Assembly: GCF_004310325.1 (NCBI RefSeq)
Contig: NZ_SIRT01000002.1
Span: 1 to 64,000, forward strand
Reading direction: 5' to 3'
DNA: 64,000 nucleotides
DNA from: Hyunsoonleella flava
GTDB taxonomy: Bacteria; Bacteroidota; Bacteroidia; Flavobacteriales; Flavobacteriaceae
The position numbers were made by a program, and so were the translations under genes. Below, piece after piece: positions 16,921 to 26,109 of this stretch; position 1 is the first letter of the stretch; each line of letters opens with the position of its first letter. A model generated the notes under the pieces. That model saw only the letters and a program-made list of their open reading frames with translations. It searched no databases and was not told the DNA's origin.

Positions 16921-18762
16921 TTGAAAACTAAAAAATTTGTCCTTGCTTTTGTAATATTTGTAAATTATTTGAATACACAAAATGAAATCTTTACACGTAA
17001 GATAGATTCAGTAAAAGCCATTTTGTCAAATAAAAACGCTTCAGATTCATTAGCTGTTTCACGAGAGTATTATGTCTTAGGGGAGCTTTATCGAAAAACT
17101 TTAACAAATAATGATAGTGCCTATTTTTACTATCAAAAGGCTGAAAAATTATTTAGGCAAAATAATTTGCAACTTGAGTTTGCTCAAGCATTGTTTGGTA
17201 TAGCAGTTTTACAAACAAATGACAAGGACTATACGGGAAGCGAAGTCACTTCAATTGAAGCAATAAGTGTTCTAGACAAGTTAACACGAACTAATGAGGT
17301 AGATAAGTATAAGGCATATCTTTACAATAATCTTGGTATCGTTTTCAATGAGCTAGGTCAATTTGATGAGTCTGTACGATACTATCAAATTGCCTTAGAT
17401 TTAAAAAAGAGCCTTGAAGGTGATTTCAGAAGAAGCATTGCTTTGTCTGAAAATAATCTGGCTTTTGCTTATAAAAATGCTGGACTATATGAATCAGCTA
17501 TACCTATTTATGAAAAAATGTTGGCTGATAAAGCTCTTATTGAAGAGTATCCTGATGTTCATGTTTTAGTGCTGGGTAACTATGCAAATACTCTTTATTT
17601 ATCTAATAAACAAGAGCAGCTACCAACTCTATACCTCAAAGCTTTAAAAATTTGTGATAGCATAAATGATACATACAATTCCATCATAATAAATCAACAT
17701 CTCGCGGAATTTTATAACGATAAAAATAAGATAGATTCCGCAAAATATTATGCTTACAAGGCTAAGGAAATGTCTGAGAATTATGCAAATGACGACTTGT
17801 TGAAATCACTTTTGCTACTTTCAAAAATTGAAGAGGGCGAAAAAGCAGCAGAACACTTAAAGGCTTATGTTAAATTAAGTGATAGCTTGCAAAAAGCCGA
17901 ACGGAAAATTAGAAATAAATCAGCAAGAATCCGTTTTGAAACTCAACAAATAGAGCAAGAAAATATCAGGATAGCCCGAGAGCGTATGTGGTTGGTTATT
18001 ATATCAATTATTTTACTTGTGGCTGGGGTACTTATCTATATTATCATATCTCAACGAGCGAAAAATAAGGAATTGAAATTTGCAAAACAACAGCAAGAGG
18101 CAAACGAAGAGATATATAATCTGATGTTAGGCGAACATGAAAAAGTAGAAGAGGCAAGAGCAATTGAAAAACAGCGCATTTCCCAAGAACTGCATGACGG
18201 TGTTTTAGGTAGGTTATTCGGAACAAGATTGAGTTTAGATAGTTTAAACATGAACAATAGCGATGAGGCTATCAAAACTAGAGGGCAATATATAAGCGAA
18301 CTCAAAACCATTGAAGAAGATATTAGAAAAGTATCCCACGAGTTGAATACAGATTTTATTTCTGGTTCTGGCTTTATTGATATCATAAAGACGATGGTTG
18401 AAACGCAAACTGCAGTTTATAAATTGAATTATGATTTAAATTATAACGATGACATTAATTGGGACGCTGTGTCAAACAAATCTAAAATACATATTTACAG
18501 AATATTACAAGAATCGCTTCATAATATCCATAAACATGCTAATGCTACTTACATTATTATTAGCATAAAACTAGAAAATAATGTAATTTGCTTAACAGTG
18601 ACAGACAATGGTTCTGGCTTTGACGTCTCAAAATCAAAAGCAGGAATCGGTCTCAAAAACATGAATGCTAGAATAAAAGAAGTAGATGGTTCAATATTAG
18701 TTGAATCGGAAAAAGATAAAGGAACAACTGTAAGTATAAAGGTCCCAACCAAATACCTGTAG
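16921..18762 (+). CDS. TPR-containing sensor histidine kinase (NarL/DesK-type)
   Basis: A 613-residue membrane sensor. It has an N-terminal signal-like segment, about six tetratricopeptide repeats (residues 50-290, for example LYNNLGIVFNELGQFDESVRYY), and one membrane helix near residues 353-377. A HisKA_3 dimerisation box follows with the phosphoacceptor His near 425 (RISQELHDGVLG). The C-terminal HATPase has N (LQESLHNIHKHA) and G (DNGSGFDV, GIGLKNM) boxes. The TPR part is likely extracytoplasmic. The start must be TTG at 16921 to include the signal. Its cognate regulator follows three bases after the stop. Confidence 0.88.
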   Translation: MKTKKFVLAFVIFVNYLNTQNEIFTRKIDSVKAILSNKNASDSLAVSREYYVLGELYRKTLTNNDSAYFYYQKAEKLFRQNNLQLEFAQALFGIAVLQTNDKDYTGSEVTSIEAISVLDKLTRTNEVDKYKAYLYNNLGIVFNELGQFDESVRYYQIALDLKKSLEGDFRRSIALSENNLAFAYKNAGLYESAIPIYEKMLADKALIEEYPDVHVLVLGNYANTLYLSNKQEQLPTLYLKALKICDSINDTYNSIIINQHLAEFYNDKNKIDSAKYYAYKAKEMSENYANDDLLKSLLLLSKIEEGEKAAEHLKAYVKLSDSLQKAERKIRNKSARIRFETQQIEQENIRIARERMWLVIISIILLVAGVLIYIIISQRAKNKELKFAKQQQEANEEIYNLMLGEHEKVEEARAIEKQRISQELHDGVLGRLFGTRLSLDSLNMNNSDEAIKTRGQYISELKTIEEDIRKVSHELNTDFISGSGFIDIIKTMVETQTAVYKLNYDLNYNDDINWDAVSNKSKIHIYRILQESLHNIHKHANATYIIISIKLENNVICLTVTDNGSGFDVSKSKAGIGLKNMNARIKEVDGSILVESEKDKGTTVSIKVPTKYL

Positions 18763-18765
18763 CTT

Positions 18766-19446
18766 ATGAATAAACCTGAGCACATTAAAATATTAATGAT
18801 TGATGATCATCCTATCATTATTGAAGGGTATCAAAACACATTACAATTTACTAAGAAGGAACACCAAGAATTGGATATTGACATTGCCAATAACTGCGAT
18901 GAAGCACTAGCCTACATGAGAAAGTCTGTAGATAGTAATACCCCCTATGATTTGCTGTTTGTTGATATAAGTTTACCACCTTCTAGTGATGGACGTATGA
19001 ATTCAGGAGAAGACTTAGCGGAATATGCGCGTAAAGTTTTACCAGATGCAAAGATTATCATCCTTACTATGTTTAATGAATCGTTTAGAATTCATAATAT
19101 CATAAAAAATATAGATCCTGAAGGGTTTTTGATTAAAAGCGACTTAACGTCGAGTGAACTCGCCAGTGCATTTCAGGCTGTACTTAGTAATCCTCCTTTT
19201 TATAGTGGTACCGTAAATAGTTTTATTAGAAAATCCATTACTAGTGACATCGTAATTGACGATAAAAATAGAAAGATTCTGTACCTACTCTCGCAAGGTG
19301 TAAAAACTAAAAACTTAGCATCTCATTTAGATATCTCTTTAAGTGCTGTAGAGAAAAGAAAAAAACAACTAAAAGAACTTTTTGAGATTGAAGATGGGCA
19401 GGACGAATCGTTATTGAATGCAGCTCGCGCAAAAGGATTTATTTAA
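18766..19446 (+). CDS. NarL/LuxR-type response regulator
   Basis: A 226-residue regulator. The receiver domain (1 to about 130) has the acidic pocket MIDDHP, phosphoacceptor Asp67 in FVDISLPP and the conserved Lys in FLIKSD. The C-terminal LuxR-type HTH, at about 160-215, contains ILYLLSQGVKTKNLASHLDISLSAVEKRKKQL. It is paired with the upstream sensor (three-base spacing). Its targets are unknown; the phased TTTCRTCGAT repeats at 16369-16398 are one nearby candidate. Confidence 0.9.
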   Translation: MNKPEHIKILMIDDHPIIIEGYQNTLQFTKKEHQELDIDIANNCDEALAYMRKSVDSNTPYDLLFVDISLPPSSDGRMNSGEDLAEYARKVLPDAKIIILTMFNESFRIHNIIKNIDPEGFLIKSDLTSSELASAFQAVLSNPPFYSGTVNSFIRKSITSDIVIDDKNRKILYLLSQGVKTKNLASHLDISLSAVEKRKKQLKELFEIEDGQDESLLNAARAKGFI

Positions 19447-19663
19447 TAAAACACACTTTATTTCCTATTCAAAAGGTAGATTTTCGAAAATACGTTACTT
19501 TTTTTGAGCTTGAACCCCTTATTATGATTAGCTTCTATAAGTTCACCGTAATCTTGTTACGGTTTTTCCGCACCTTGAAGAGAAAACTTATACCTAAATT
19601 TGTAAAGTCAACATATCAGATTAATTAATCCCTCGATTTTTTTTGTTGATAATAGCAATTTAC
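19447..19663. other. Intergenic region after the response regulator
   Basis: About 215 AT-rich bases between the response regulator and the terminator at 19664. I see no gene, RNA or repeat in it. Confidence 0.4.
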
Positions 19664-19696
19664 AAGGCCCTGTGGAGGTGAGAGACCCACAGGGCT
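19664..19696. terminator. Terminator hairpin between convergent genes
   Basis: AAGGCCCTGTGG pairs with CCACAGGGCTT around a purine-rich loop and is followed by a T-rich run. It lies between the response regulator (+) and the DUF456 gene (-). Confidence 0.75.
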
Positions 19697-19708
19697 TCTT
19701 CTTTTTAG

Positions 19709-20212
19709 TTATACATTAAAAAGTACTTCGCTGTATTCAATAAGCTTTCCAATATAAAGCCCAAAAAATATTACGGCCACAATAAACTTTAAAAGTGTTG
19801 AGGTTAAAAATCCAATAAAGGATCCAAAAGCAGCTTTCACGGCAGTTTTAGAGTCATTTTTATTAATCAATTCACCAATTAACGCTCCAACAAAGGGGCC
19901 AATGATGATACCACCGGGAATAGGCGACAACAATCCAACAATCAAACCTATAGTTGTACCAATCATACCATATTTAGAACCGCCAAAGCGTTTTGTGCCA
20001 ATAGCAGGAATAATATAATCCAGTATCCATATAGAAGCAGCAATTATAAAAGTAACCACTAAAAACGTGGTATTCATTGGTATGACTTCAGTGAAATGTA
20101 TAATGAGCAGACCTACCCAACTTGTAATAGGCCCGGGCAATACGGGTAGAAAGCTACCAAGTATACCAAGCAGCATAAAAAGAGCCGCAATAATTATTAG
20201 AATTATATCCAT
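19709..20212 (-). CDS. DUF456 membrane protein
   Basis: A 167-residue inner-membrane protein with about four hydrophobic helices and Gly-rich turns characteristic of DUF456 (LGSFLPVLPGPITSWVGLL near residues 18-36 and LSPIPGGIIIGPFVGALIGEL near 95-115). The function of the family is unknown. It is a single gene ending at the bidirectional terminator and divergent from the lipoprotein at 20316. Confidence 0.82.
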   Translation of the reverse strand: MDIILIIIAALFMLLGILGSFLPVLPGPITSWVGLLIIHFTEVIPMNTTFLVVTFIIAASIWILDYIIPAIGTKRFGGSKYGMIGTTIGLIVGLLSPIPGGIIIGPFVGALIGELINKNDSKTAVKAAFGSFIGFLTSTLLKFIVAVIFFGLYIGKLIEYSEVLFNV

Positions 20213-20315
20213 TTTTTTAATATCAGTCGATATAAAAATTTAATTGTTACAAAGTAATTAATTTCCCATATTTAGAATCTAAAAAAATTGTACTTTTCGC
20301 TTTCAGAAGAAACCT

Positions 20316-20792
20316 ATGAAGCAATTTTGTGTCATTCTCTTAGTTTTGATGGTGAGTTCTTGCGACTATTTCAACGTAAAAAAAACATCATCAGAAGCTA
20401 TTTTAAAAGAAGAATTACAAGCTTTTGATTGGGAGCATGTGGATACCTATCCAAGTTTTGCGCAATGCGATAGTCTTCAGCTAAAAGAAGAACAAAAAGC
20501 TTGTTTTGAGAGCACCTTGTATGCTGAGATTAGTGAGTTTCTTCAAAATGAAATAATTATTGTTACACAAGATATCAATGACACGTTAATATTAAAGTTA
20601 AGGGTTTCAAAAGAAGGAGATGTATCGTTATTGGATACAAAAATGGATTCCCTAACAAGAAGTGAAATTCCAGAGTTACAAAATCTTATATTGAAAAGTT
20701 TAGACGCGCTACCTAAGATAAATGCAGCGATCAAACGCAGTCAGCCCGTTACTACAGAATTTGAAATGCCTTTAATCGTTAAGGTTGAATAA
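20316..20792 (+). CDS. Lipoprotein with a TonB-C-like domain
   Basis: A 158-residue lipoprotein with a signal MKQFCVILLVLMVSSC (Cys16). The C-terminal half resembles the TonB C-terminal fold used by flavobacterial energy-transducer-like proteins (LILKLRVSKEGDVSLLD, then a helix ending LDALPKINAA and a final strand with MPLIVKV). There is no TonB membrane helix or proline-rich region, so it is not a working TonB. It is monocistronic, convergent with the YccA gene 19 bases away. Confidence 0.6.
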   Translation: MKQFCVILLVLMVSSCDYFNVKKTSSEAILKEELQAFDWEHVDTYPSFAQCDSLQLKEEQKACFESTLYAEISEFLQNEIIIVTQDINDTLILKLRVSKEGDVSLLDTKMDSLTRSEIPELQNLILKSLDALPKINAAIKRSQPVTTEFEMPLIVKVE

Positions 20793-20810
20793 TAAAAAGC
20801 TTATTATTGA

Positions 20811-21545
20811 TTAAAACCGAATGGCCAATTTTCGCATGAGTCGGAGAATTTCAACATATAACCAAACAAGCGTTACCAATAGTCCCCACGTAGCTAACCA
20901 TTCCTTATATTTTGGAGATTTGTTCTTGTGCCGCTCAATATAATCAAAGTCCAGAAGCAAGGATAAAGAAGCAAAAATAGCCGCAACAATATTAAAAATG
21001 ATAGCGGGCCAGGAAGTGCCCCAAATAAAAACTTTGATGCCAAAGAAACTAAGTATCCATGAAATGATATATATCACAAAAATGCTTGTTGCCACAGTAA
21101 TAATAACGCTTCTCAGTTTTTTAGTTACTACAATAATTCGCGTTTGATACAGTAAGAGCATCACAAAAAAAGTCACCATCGTGATACCTATTGCCTGATA
21201 AGGTAAGTTTGGGAAATGTGCATGGGCATATGCCGTAGTAGCTCCAAGAAAAAACCCTTTGGCAATAGCATAGAGCGGTACCAAAATATGTGCCCAATGC
21301 TGTCGCACGGAAATCACAATACTAATTATAATGGCAGCCAACATGCCTCCCATGGAATACCATTTTATTGTGGCGCCCTCACTGTGCAACTTCCAAATGC
21401 CAATACAAATAATTATCATGATAAGAATAGACAGCAATGATTTTATGAAAATTCCAGTAACGGTCATCTTTCTAGGAGACGGATTGTCATTATTAAAAAA
21501 GTAACTGTTAAAAGCGGGGTTGGTAGTCCTATCAAGTAATTTCAT
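20811..21545 (-). CDS. Bax inhibitor-1/YccA family membrane protein
   Basis: An inner-membrane protein of about 244 residues with seven hydrophobic helices and the YccA-like N-terminus LLDRTTNPAFNSYFF. Family members modulate membrane proteases such as FtsH or leak calcium. The frame is open upstream to 21629, but that extension lies inside the glycosyltransferase gene, so I chose the ATG at 21545. It is 16 bases downstream of that gene on the same strand, suggesting co-transcription. Confidence 0.83.
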   Translation of the reverse strand: MKLLDRTTNPAFNSYFFNNDNPSPRKMTVTGIFIKSLLSILIMIIICIGIWKLHSEGATIKWYSMGGMLAAIIISIVISVRQHWAHILVPLYAIAKGFFLGATTAYAHAHFPNLPYQAIGITMVTFFVMLLLYQTRIIVVTKKLRSVIITVATSIFVIYIISWILSFFGIKVFIWGTSWPAIIFNIVAAIFASLSLLLDFDYIERHKNKSPKYKEWLATWGLLVTLVWLYVEILRLMRKLAIRF

Positions 21546-21561
21546 GTCTAAATCTAATAAA

Positions 21562-22686
21562 TTATCTTTTAAAACTGCGTCCTTTCCACTTGTAGCCTTT
21601 GAATAATGACAGTATAGCAACATAAACACTAAAAAAAGGATATATAAAAAAACTGATTAGAAAACTTCTAAACACTTGTCTTTGATTGAAAAAAGCAGAG
21701 GTTTTATATAATAGCAGGAAGTCAATATTAAGCTTAATAACCAAGATATAAACCCAAATTTTAATATTAAAAAAACCGAAAAGTGAAAGTACTGGTAAAA
21801 TCAAAATCATAAGATTCATGAGAAAAACGGATAGTCCCGTGAGTTTCCCAAACCAACTATGATAGTTTCCCGTTTTTGCTGCCCACCGTATGCGTTGTTC
21901 AATGAGTGCAGCCCATGATGGTTGGGGTTTTGTGGAGACAATAGCCTTTTCGAATTTTAAATAATGTATCAATTTAGGATACTTAATAATAATTTTTTCA
22001 AGTAGAAAAATATCATCACCACTTGAGATATTGGAGTTACCTTCAAACCCATTTAGCTCTTGAAAAGTTGCTTTGGTGTATGCGAAATTTGCACCATTAC
22101 AAAGAAAAGGTTGGCTTACACCGAAACCTCCAATCGTAGCACCTTGTAAACTCATGAAATCGAGACTTTGAAACCGACTTAAAAATGAATGTTCATCATA
22201 ATATGTTACAGGAGCTGTTATACAAACCGTATTGTGATTTTGAATAAACCCATCAAAACTATCCAACCAAAATTTTGGTAAAATGCAGTCGGCGTCTGTT
22301 GTAACAATCCATTCATGTTTTGCTTGTTTTATTGCATTTGTAATAGCATCTTTTTTTGGTGCATTTGTAATGCGATCATTCTGAATAATTTTAAGATTCA
22401 AACCTGAATTGTTTAATGCAGTATTGATTAGGGCAACTGAATTATCTTCGGACTCATCATCAATTAAAATAACCTCAAACAGATGCTTTGAATAATTAAG
22501 ATGTTCTAAGGAACGCAATAATTTTGGTAAGTTATAAGCTTCATTTCTAAATGGAATCACAACAGAAAACCTTGTTTTTGCTTGTATATCAGATAATACA
22601 AAGGTTTTTACTTTATCAAAACCAATAGTGAAACTTACTATCAACGCCAAGTATAAAACTGTGATGGTTATACAAAGGATTATCAT
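21562..22686 (-). CDS. Family 2 glycosyltransferase, membrane-anchored
   Basis: A 374-residue processive-type glycosyltransferase. There is an N-terminal membrane helix, then a GT-A domain (VVIPFRNEAYNLPKLLRSL, catalytic DxD-like TDADC and the QxxRW motif as QRIRWAAKTG). Two or three C-terminal membrane helices follow. It lies one base after the flippase-like gene, so the two are coupled and probably serve lipid or polysaccharide glycosylation at the inner membrane. Donor and acceptor cannot be told from sequence. Confidence 0.85.
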   Translation of the reverse strand: MIILCITITVLYLALIVSFTIGFDKVKTFVLSDIQAKTRFSVVIPFRNEAYNLPKLLRSLEHLNYSKHLFEVILIDDESEDNSVALINTALNNSGLNLKIIQNDRITNAPKKDAITNAIKQAKHEWIVTTDADCILPKFWLDSFDGFIQNHNTVCITAPVTYYDEHSFLSRFQSLDFMSLQGATIGGFGVSQPFLCNGANFAYTKATFQELNGFEGNSNISSGDDIFLLEKIIIKYPKLIHYLKFEKAIVSTKPQPSWAALIEQRIRWAAKTGNYHSWFGKLTGLSVFLMNLMILILPVLSLFGFFNIKIWVYILVIKLNIDFLLLYKTSAFFNQRQVFRSFLISFFIYPFFSVYVAILSLFKGYKWKGRSFKR

Positions 22687-22687
22687 G

Positions 22688-23653
22688 CTAATCGTTTTGG
22701 GTTAATTTAAAATTCAATACGTAGTAGCTTCCAAAAATACTTGGTATTGCAAAATTCAATAGCCACATGATAGTGATAGTACTTAAAATAATGAGTTCGT
22801 TTACTCCTAAAATACCAAAAAGGTAAACGGCAATACTGCCTTTTATAACCACATCAAAAATAAAAATTGATGGTAGTAGTGAAGCTATAAAATACATGCT
22901 TGTGATAACAGACATTGCCTCTAAATACGAAATATCAACTTTAAACAATGATAAAATGAGATAGAATTGGAACGAAAAAACGAGATAACGCATAAAAGAT
23001 AAAACAAAGGCTATATAGAATTTTTGTTTGGGAAAATCAGAAAAAAATATTTTTATGCGTTCTATCGAAAATCCTTTTAATTTAAAACGCTTATGGGTAA
23101 TTCCAAAAGCGGTAAGTAATACAACGGATAAGATTATAATTAAAAATCGACCAATGCTATAGTAATCTAGCTCTACATGGTAAGTATTAGCAAAAAAGCT
23201 AAAACCAATAATGCCCATTGCTACGGTTACACTCATTTGTAACATATTGCTCAAAAGGTTTGTGAGCATTACTTTTTTACGCAGATGAGGCAGATAGTAA
23301 ATGGCTTTAGCACCATATTCTCCTATCCTGTTTGGTGTAAATAATGACGCGGTAAGTGAGCCCAAACTTTGCTCCATTGCATTTTTGAAGCTTATTTTGT
23401 TGATTGGACTTATCAAATTTTGCCATTTCAAAATTTCTAAAAACCAATTGAAAATAGATAAAAACAGTAGAAAAATGATATTTTTTGATGAGAAAACGCC
23501 ATTTTTTGAAGTAAATTGAATAAAACGGTGAAATTCCAAATCGGGATTTTTTGCTAGTTTTTGATAAATAAAATAACTGGCCCCAACTACTATACTTAAT
23601 TTAATAAGTACAAAAAAGAATTGTTTAGTTTTGTATGGAAGCCTGTAACCCAT
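22688..23653 (-). CDS. Lysylphosphatidylglycerol synthase-TM/UPF0104-type membrane protein
   Basis: A polytopic inner-membrane protein of about 321 residues with eight or nine helices, resembling the flippase-like region of MprF. Visible signatures are the loop LTASLFTPNRIGEYGAKA and SLLPSIFIFDVVIKGS. I chose the ATG at 23653 (MGYRLPYKTKQ), because longer versions run into the divergent outer-membrane gene. It is coupled to the GT2 gene, a common pairing for lipid-linked glycan export. Confidence 0.78.
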   Translation of the reverse strand: MGYRLPYKTKQFFFVLIKLSIVVGASYFIYQKLAKNPDLEFHRFIQFTSKNGVFSSKNIIFLLFLSIFNWFLEILKWQNLISPINKISFKNAMEQSLGSLTASLFTPNRIGEYGAKAIYYLPHLRKKVMLTNLLSNMLQMSVTVAMGIIGFSFFANTYHVELDYYSIGRFLIIILSVVLLTAFGITHKRFKLKGFSIERIKIFFSDFPKQKFYIAFVLSFMRYLVFSFQFYLILSLFKVDISYLEAMSVITSMYFIASLLPSIFIFDVVIKGSIAVYLFGILGVNELIILSTITIMWLLNFAIPSIFGSYYVLNFKLTQND

Positions 23654-23687
23654 AGTTTGAGATTGCAAAATAATCATTAATGCAGTT

Positions 23688-24326
23688 ATGAGTCCAAAAA
23701 TCAACATACTTAAATGGAACCTTCTAATGGTTTGGTGTTATTTGAGTTGTTTTTCGGTTTCTGGACAGGGAGATACCAGCACATTTAAAGCTCAAATAGC
23801 GTTAGGGGTTAATAGTCCATCCAATGACGGATTTGTTCAAAATTTCAAAGGAAAGTCTGTTAATTTTCCAACAGTAAATTTGGGATTGCAGTATATGTTT
23901 ACAAGACATTTGGGAGGTAAATTAGATTATGGTTTTAGTCGAATTTCGAATGAAACAAATTCACCAGAATTTAAATTAAACTATTCCCGTGTAAATCTAC
24001 AGGCAGTTTATGATGCATCTAGAGTTGTTTCGTTTTCTCAAAGAATGGGGACGTTTTTACATGCTGGCCCAGGATTTTCAATGGTCAAGCCTTTGGGGAA
24101 CTACACCAATAATGATGTGTCGTTCTTAAATGTTATGGGAGGTGTGGAGTTTCATTATGGTATTTCAGATAGTCTAACGTTGTTTTTAGATACGTCTTAT
24201 ATTCTTGGGATGGGCAGTGATTTTAATCCTGTATCTTCAGGTTTTGGAGCTTTTAATGGCGATTTATTAACAATAACCTTTGGTGCATCAATTTCACTAA
24301 GTGGTTGTTATTTTTGTGGAGATTGA
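23688..24326 (+). CDS. Outer-membrane beta-barrel protein
   Basis: A 212-residue exported protein with a signal peptide (cleavage near SVSGQ, about residue 27). The rest shows the alternating pattern of an 8-strand barrel (ARVNLQ/AVYDASRVVSF-like strands, MGGVEFHYGIS, LTITFGASISL at the C-terminus) and resembles OmpA-like or OprF-like flavobacterial barrels without a peptidoglycan domain. It is divergent from the flippase gene, and its stop codon overlaps the start of ruvC by one base. Confidence 0.7.
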   Translation: MSPKINILKWNLLMVWCYLSCFSVSGQGDTSTFKAQIALGVNSPSNDGFVQNFKGKSVNFPTVNLGLQYMFTRHLGGKLDYGFSRISNETNSPEFKLNYSRVNLQAVYDASRVVSFSQRMGTFLHAGPGFSMVKPLGNYTNNDVSFLNVMGGVEFHYGISDSLTLFLDTSYILGMGSDFNPVSSGFGAFNGDLLTITFGASISLSGCYFCGD

Positions 24327-24916
24327 TGCAAAAGGAAAAAATTATTTTGGGTATTGACCCTGGAACAACCATTATGGGGTTCGGGCTTATAAAAGTGGTT
24401 GGTAAGACGATGACGTTTTTACAATTGAATGAACTGGATTTAAAAAAATACAGCGATCATTACTTAAAATTGAAGCTTATTTTTGAACGCACCATCGAGC
24501 TTATAGATACCCACAACCCAGATGAAATTGCCATTGAAGCCCCGTTTTATGGCAAAAATGTACAGAGTATGCTAAAATTGGGGCGCGCCCAAGGCGTAGC
24601 TATGGCAGCAGGTTTAAGCAGGGAAATACCCATTACGGAATATTTACCCAAGAAAATAAAAATGGCCATTACGGGCAACGGAAATGCTAGTAAAGAGCAG
24701 GTCGCCAAAATGCTACAAAGCTTATTGGGCTTAAAAACATTGCCAAAAAATTTGGATGCTACAGATGGATTGGCTGCTGCGGTATGTCACTTTTATAATT
24801 CTGGTAGAGTTGAGGTTGGTAAAAACTATTCGGGGTGGGCTAGTTTTGTGAAGCAGAATGAAGATAGAGTAGGCCCCCTAACCCCCAAAGGGGGAATGAA
24901 AAACGCAAAAAAATGA
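24326..24916 (+). CDS. ruvC: Crossover junction endodeoxyribonuclease RuvC
   Basis: RuvC cuts Holliday junctions with RuvAB. Acidic catalytic residues are visible in GIDPGTT (Asp near residue 9), AIEAPFYG (Glu) and DATDGLAAAVCH (two Asp). The ATG at 24326 overlaps the preceding stop. The protein is 196 residues. The last 20 or so (from about ...EDRVGPLTPKGG) are read from a family B palindromic repeat, so this tail is probably not ancestral. hemW begins inside the ruvC stop. Confidence 0.94.
   Translation: MQKEKIILGIDPGTTIMGFGLIKVVGKTMTFLQLNELDLKKYSDHYLKLKLIFERTIELIDTHNPDEIAIEAPFYGKNVQSMLKLGRAQGVAMAAGLSREIPITEYLPKKIKMAITGNGNASKEQVAKMLQSLLGLKTLPKNLDATDGLAAAVCHFYNSGRVEVGKNYSGWASFVKQNEDRVGPLTPKGGMKNAKK
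24872..24896 (+). repeat. Family B palindromic repeat inside the ruvC 3' end
   Basis: GGCCCCCTAACCCCC, then AAAGGGGGAA. It is translated as the C-terminal tail of RuvC. It faces an inverted relative at 24929-24960, and the two could form one long hairpin around the ruvC-hemW junction. Confidence 0.7.
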
Positions 24917-26109
24917 GTATGAGTAAGGGTTCCTTCCCTTCGGGGAGGCTAGGAGGGGCTGCCGGCATCTACATCCATATACCATTTTGTAAACAAGCAT
25001 GTCACTACTGTGATTTTCATTTTTCAACATCATTAAAAAAGAAAGATTCGCTCATCGCATGTTTGGTTAAGGAACTTGAACTTAGAAAAGAAGAGCTTCA
25101 AAATAAAACTGTTGAAACTATTTATTTTGGTGGCGGAACACCCTCTTTATTGACGACTGATGAGTTACAATTTTTGATTTCGGAAGTCTATGAGAATTTT
25201 AAAGTTGCAGAACACCCTGAAATTACCTTAGAAGCTAATCCCGATGATTTAATGTCTGTTCGAGCGCAGTCGAGAACTATTTTTGAAGACTACAAGCAAA
25301 TTGGAATAAACCGTCTTTCAATAGGTATTCAGTCGTTTTTTGAGCGGGATTTAAAACTGATGAATCGTGCGCATAATTCAGAGGAAGCCAAAGCCTGTTT
25401 AGAAGAAGCTACAAAATATTTTGATAATATTTCAGTCGATTTGATTTATGGAATTCCTGGATCAAGCAATAAAGAATGGATTCAAAATATAGATACAGCT
25501 TTGTCTTATGGCGTACCTCATGTTTCGTGTTACGCCCTAACAGTAGAGCCAAAAACGGCATTAGCATCATTTATTAAAAAAGGCATTATTGAAAATGTAG
25601 ACGATGATTTGGCGCAGGAACAATTCAATATTTTAGTTGAAAAATTGGAGGAAGCAGGATTTGTAAATTATGAGTTGTCCAATTTTGGTAAACCTGAATA
25701 TTTCAGTAAAAATAATTCGGCGTATTGGCAAGGGAAACCCTATTTGGGCATCGGGCCATCGGCACATTCCTTTAATGGTGACCAACGCAGTTGGAATGTG
25801 TCTAATAATACAAAGTATATTAAGAATATTCAACAAAACATATTGCCATCAGAACTGGAAGAACTCTCAACAACTGATAAGTTTAATGAGTATATTATGA
25901 CGGGTTTAAGGACTATTTGGGGCGTGTCCTTAAACAAGGTTAATAACGACTTTGGAGGTGCTTACAAAAAGTATTTACTTGAGCAATCTGAAGTTTTTAT
26001 AAATGAACATTTATTGTATATTGATGATGATAAACTTTTAGCCACAAAAAAAGGTAAGTTTCTAAGCGATGGTATCGCTTCCAGTCTTTTTAAAATTAAT
26101 TTGTCTTGA
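24913..26109 (+). CDS. hemW: Radical SAM heme chaperone HemW
   Basis: A 398-residue radical SAM protein that delivers heme in the cytoplasm (formerly annotated HemN-like). The iron-sulfur motif is CKQACHYC (Cys26, 30, 33), followed by YFGGGTPSLL. Two parts look like repeat-derived inserts. Residues about 6-16 come from a family B palindrome, and residues 116-121 (VRAQSR) from a TTCGAGCGCAGTCGAGAA element that lengthens the ANPDDL...GINRLS loop. It overlaps ruvC and the next gene, so this is an operon. Confidence 0.93.
   Translation: MSMSKGSFPSGRLGGAAGIYIHIPFCKQACHYCDFHFSTSLKKKDSLIACLVKELELRKEELQNKTVETIYFGGGTPSLLTTDELQFLISEVYENFKVAEHPEITLEANPDDLMSVRAQSRTIFEDYKQIGINRLSIGIQSFFERDLKLMNRAHNSEEAKACLEEATKYFDNISVDLIYGIPGSSNKEWIQNIDTALSYGVPHVSCYALTVEPKTALASFIKKGIIENVDDDLAQEQFNILVEKLEEAGFVNYELSNFGKPEYFSKNNSAYWQGKPYLGIGPSAHSFNGDQRSWNVSNNTKYIKNIQQNILPSELEELSTTDKFNEYIMTGLRTIWGVSLNKVNNDFGGAYKKYLLEQSEVFINEHLLYIDDDKLLATKKGKFLSDGIASSLFKINLS
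24929..24960 (-). repeat. Family B palindromic repeat inside the hemW 5' end
   Basis: GGTTCCTTCCCTTCGGGG, then AGGCTAGGAGGGGCT. It is inverted relative to 24872-24896. Translated as residues about 6-16 of HemW, just before the conserved GIYIHIPFC start of the enzyme. Confidence 0.7.
25259..25277 (-). repeat. Short repeat element inside hemW
   Basis: TTCGAGCGCAGTCGAGAAC. The reverse strand, with TCGACTGCGCTC, resembles TCGACTGTGCTC at 31569-31589. It is translated in frame as VRAQSR in a HemW loop. Confidence 0.55.

Noticed and set aside
24305-24325. Longer RuvC start upstream of ATG 24326
   Set aside because: The upstream residues overlap the end of the outer-membrane gene; ATG 24326 gives the standard RuvC start.
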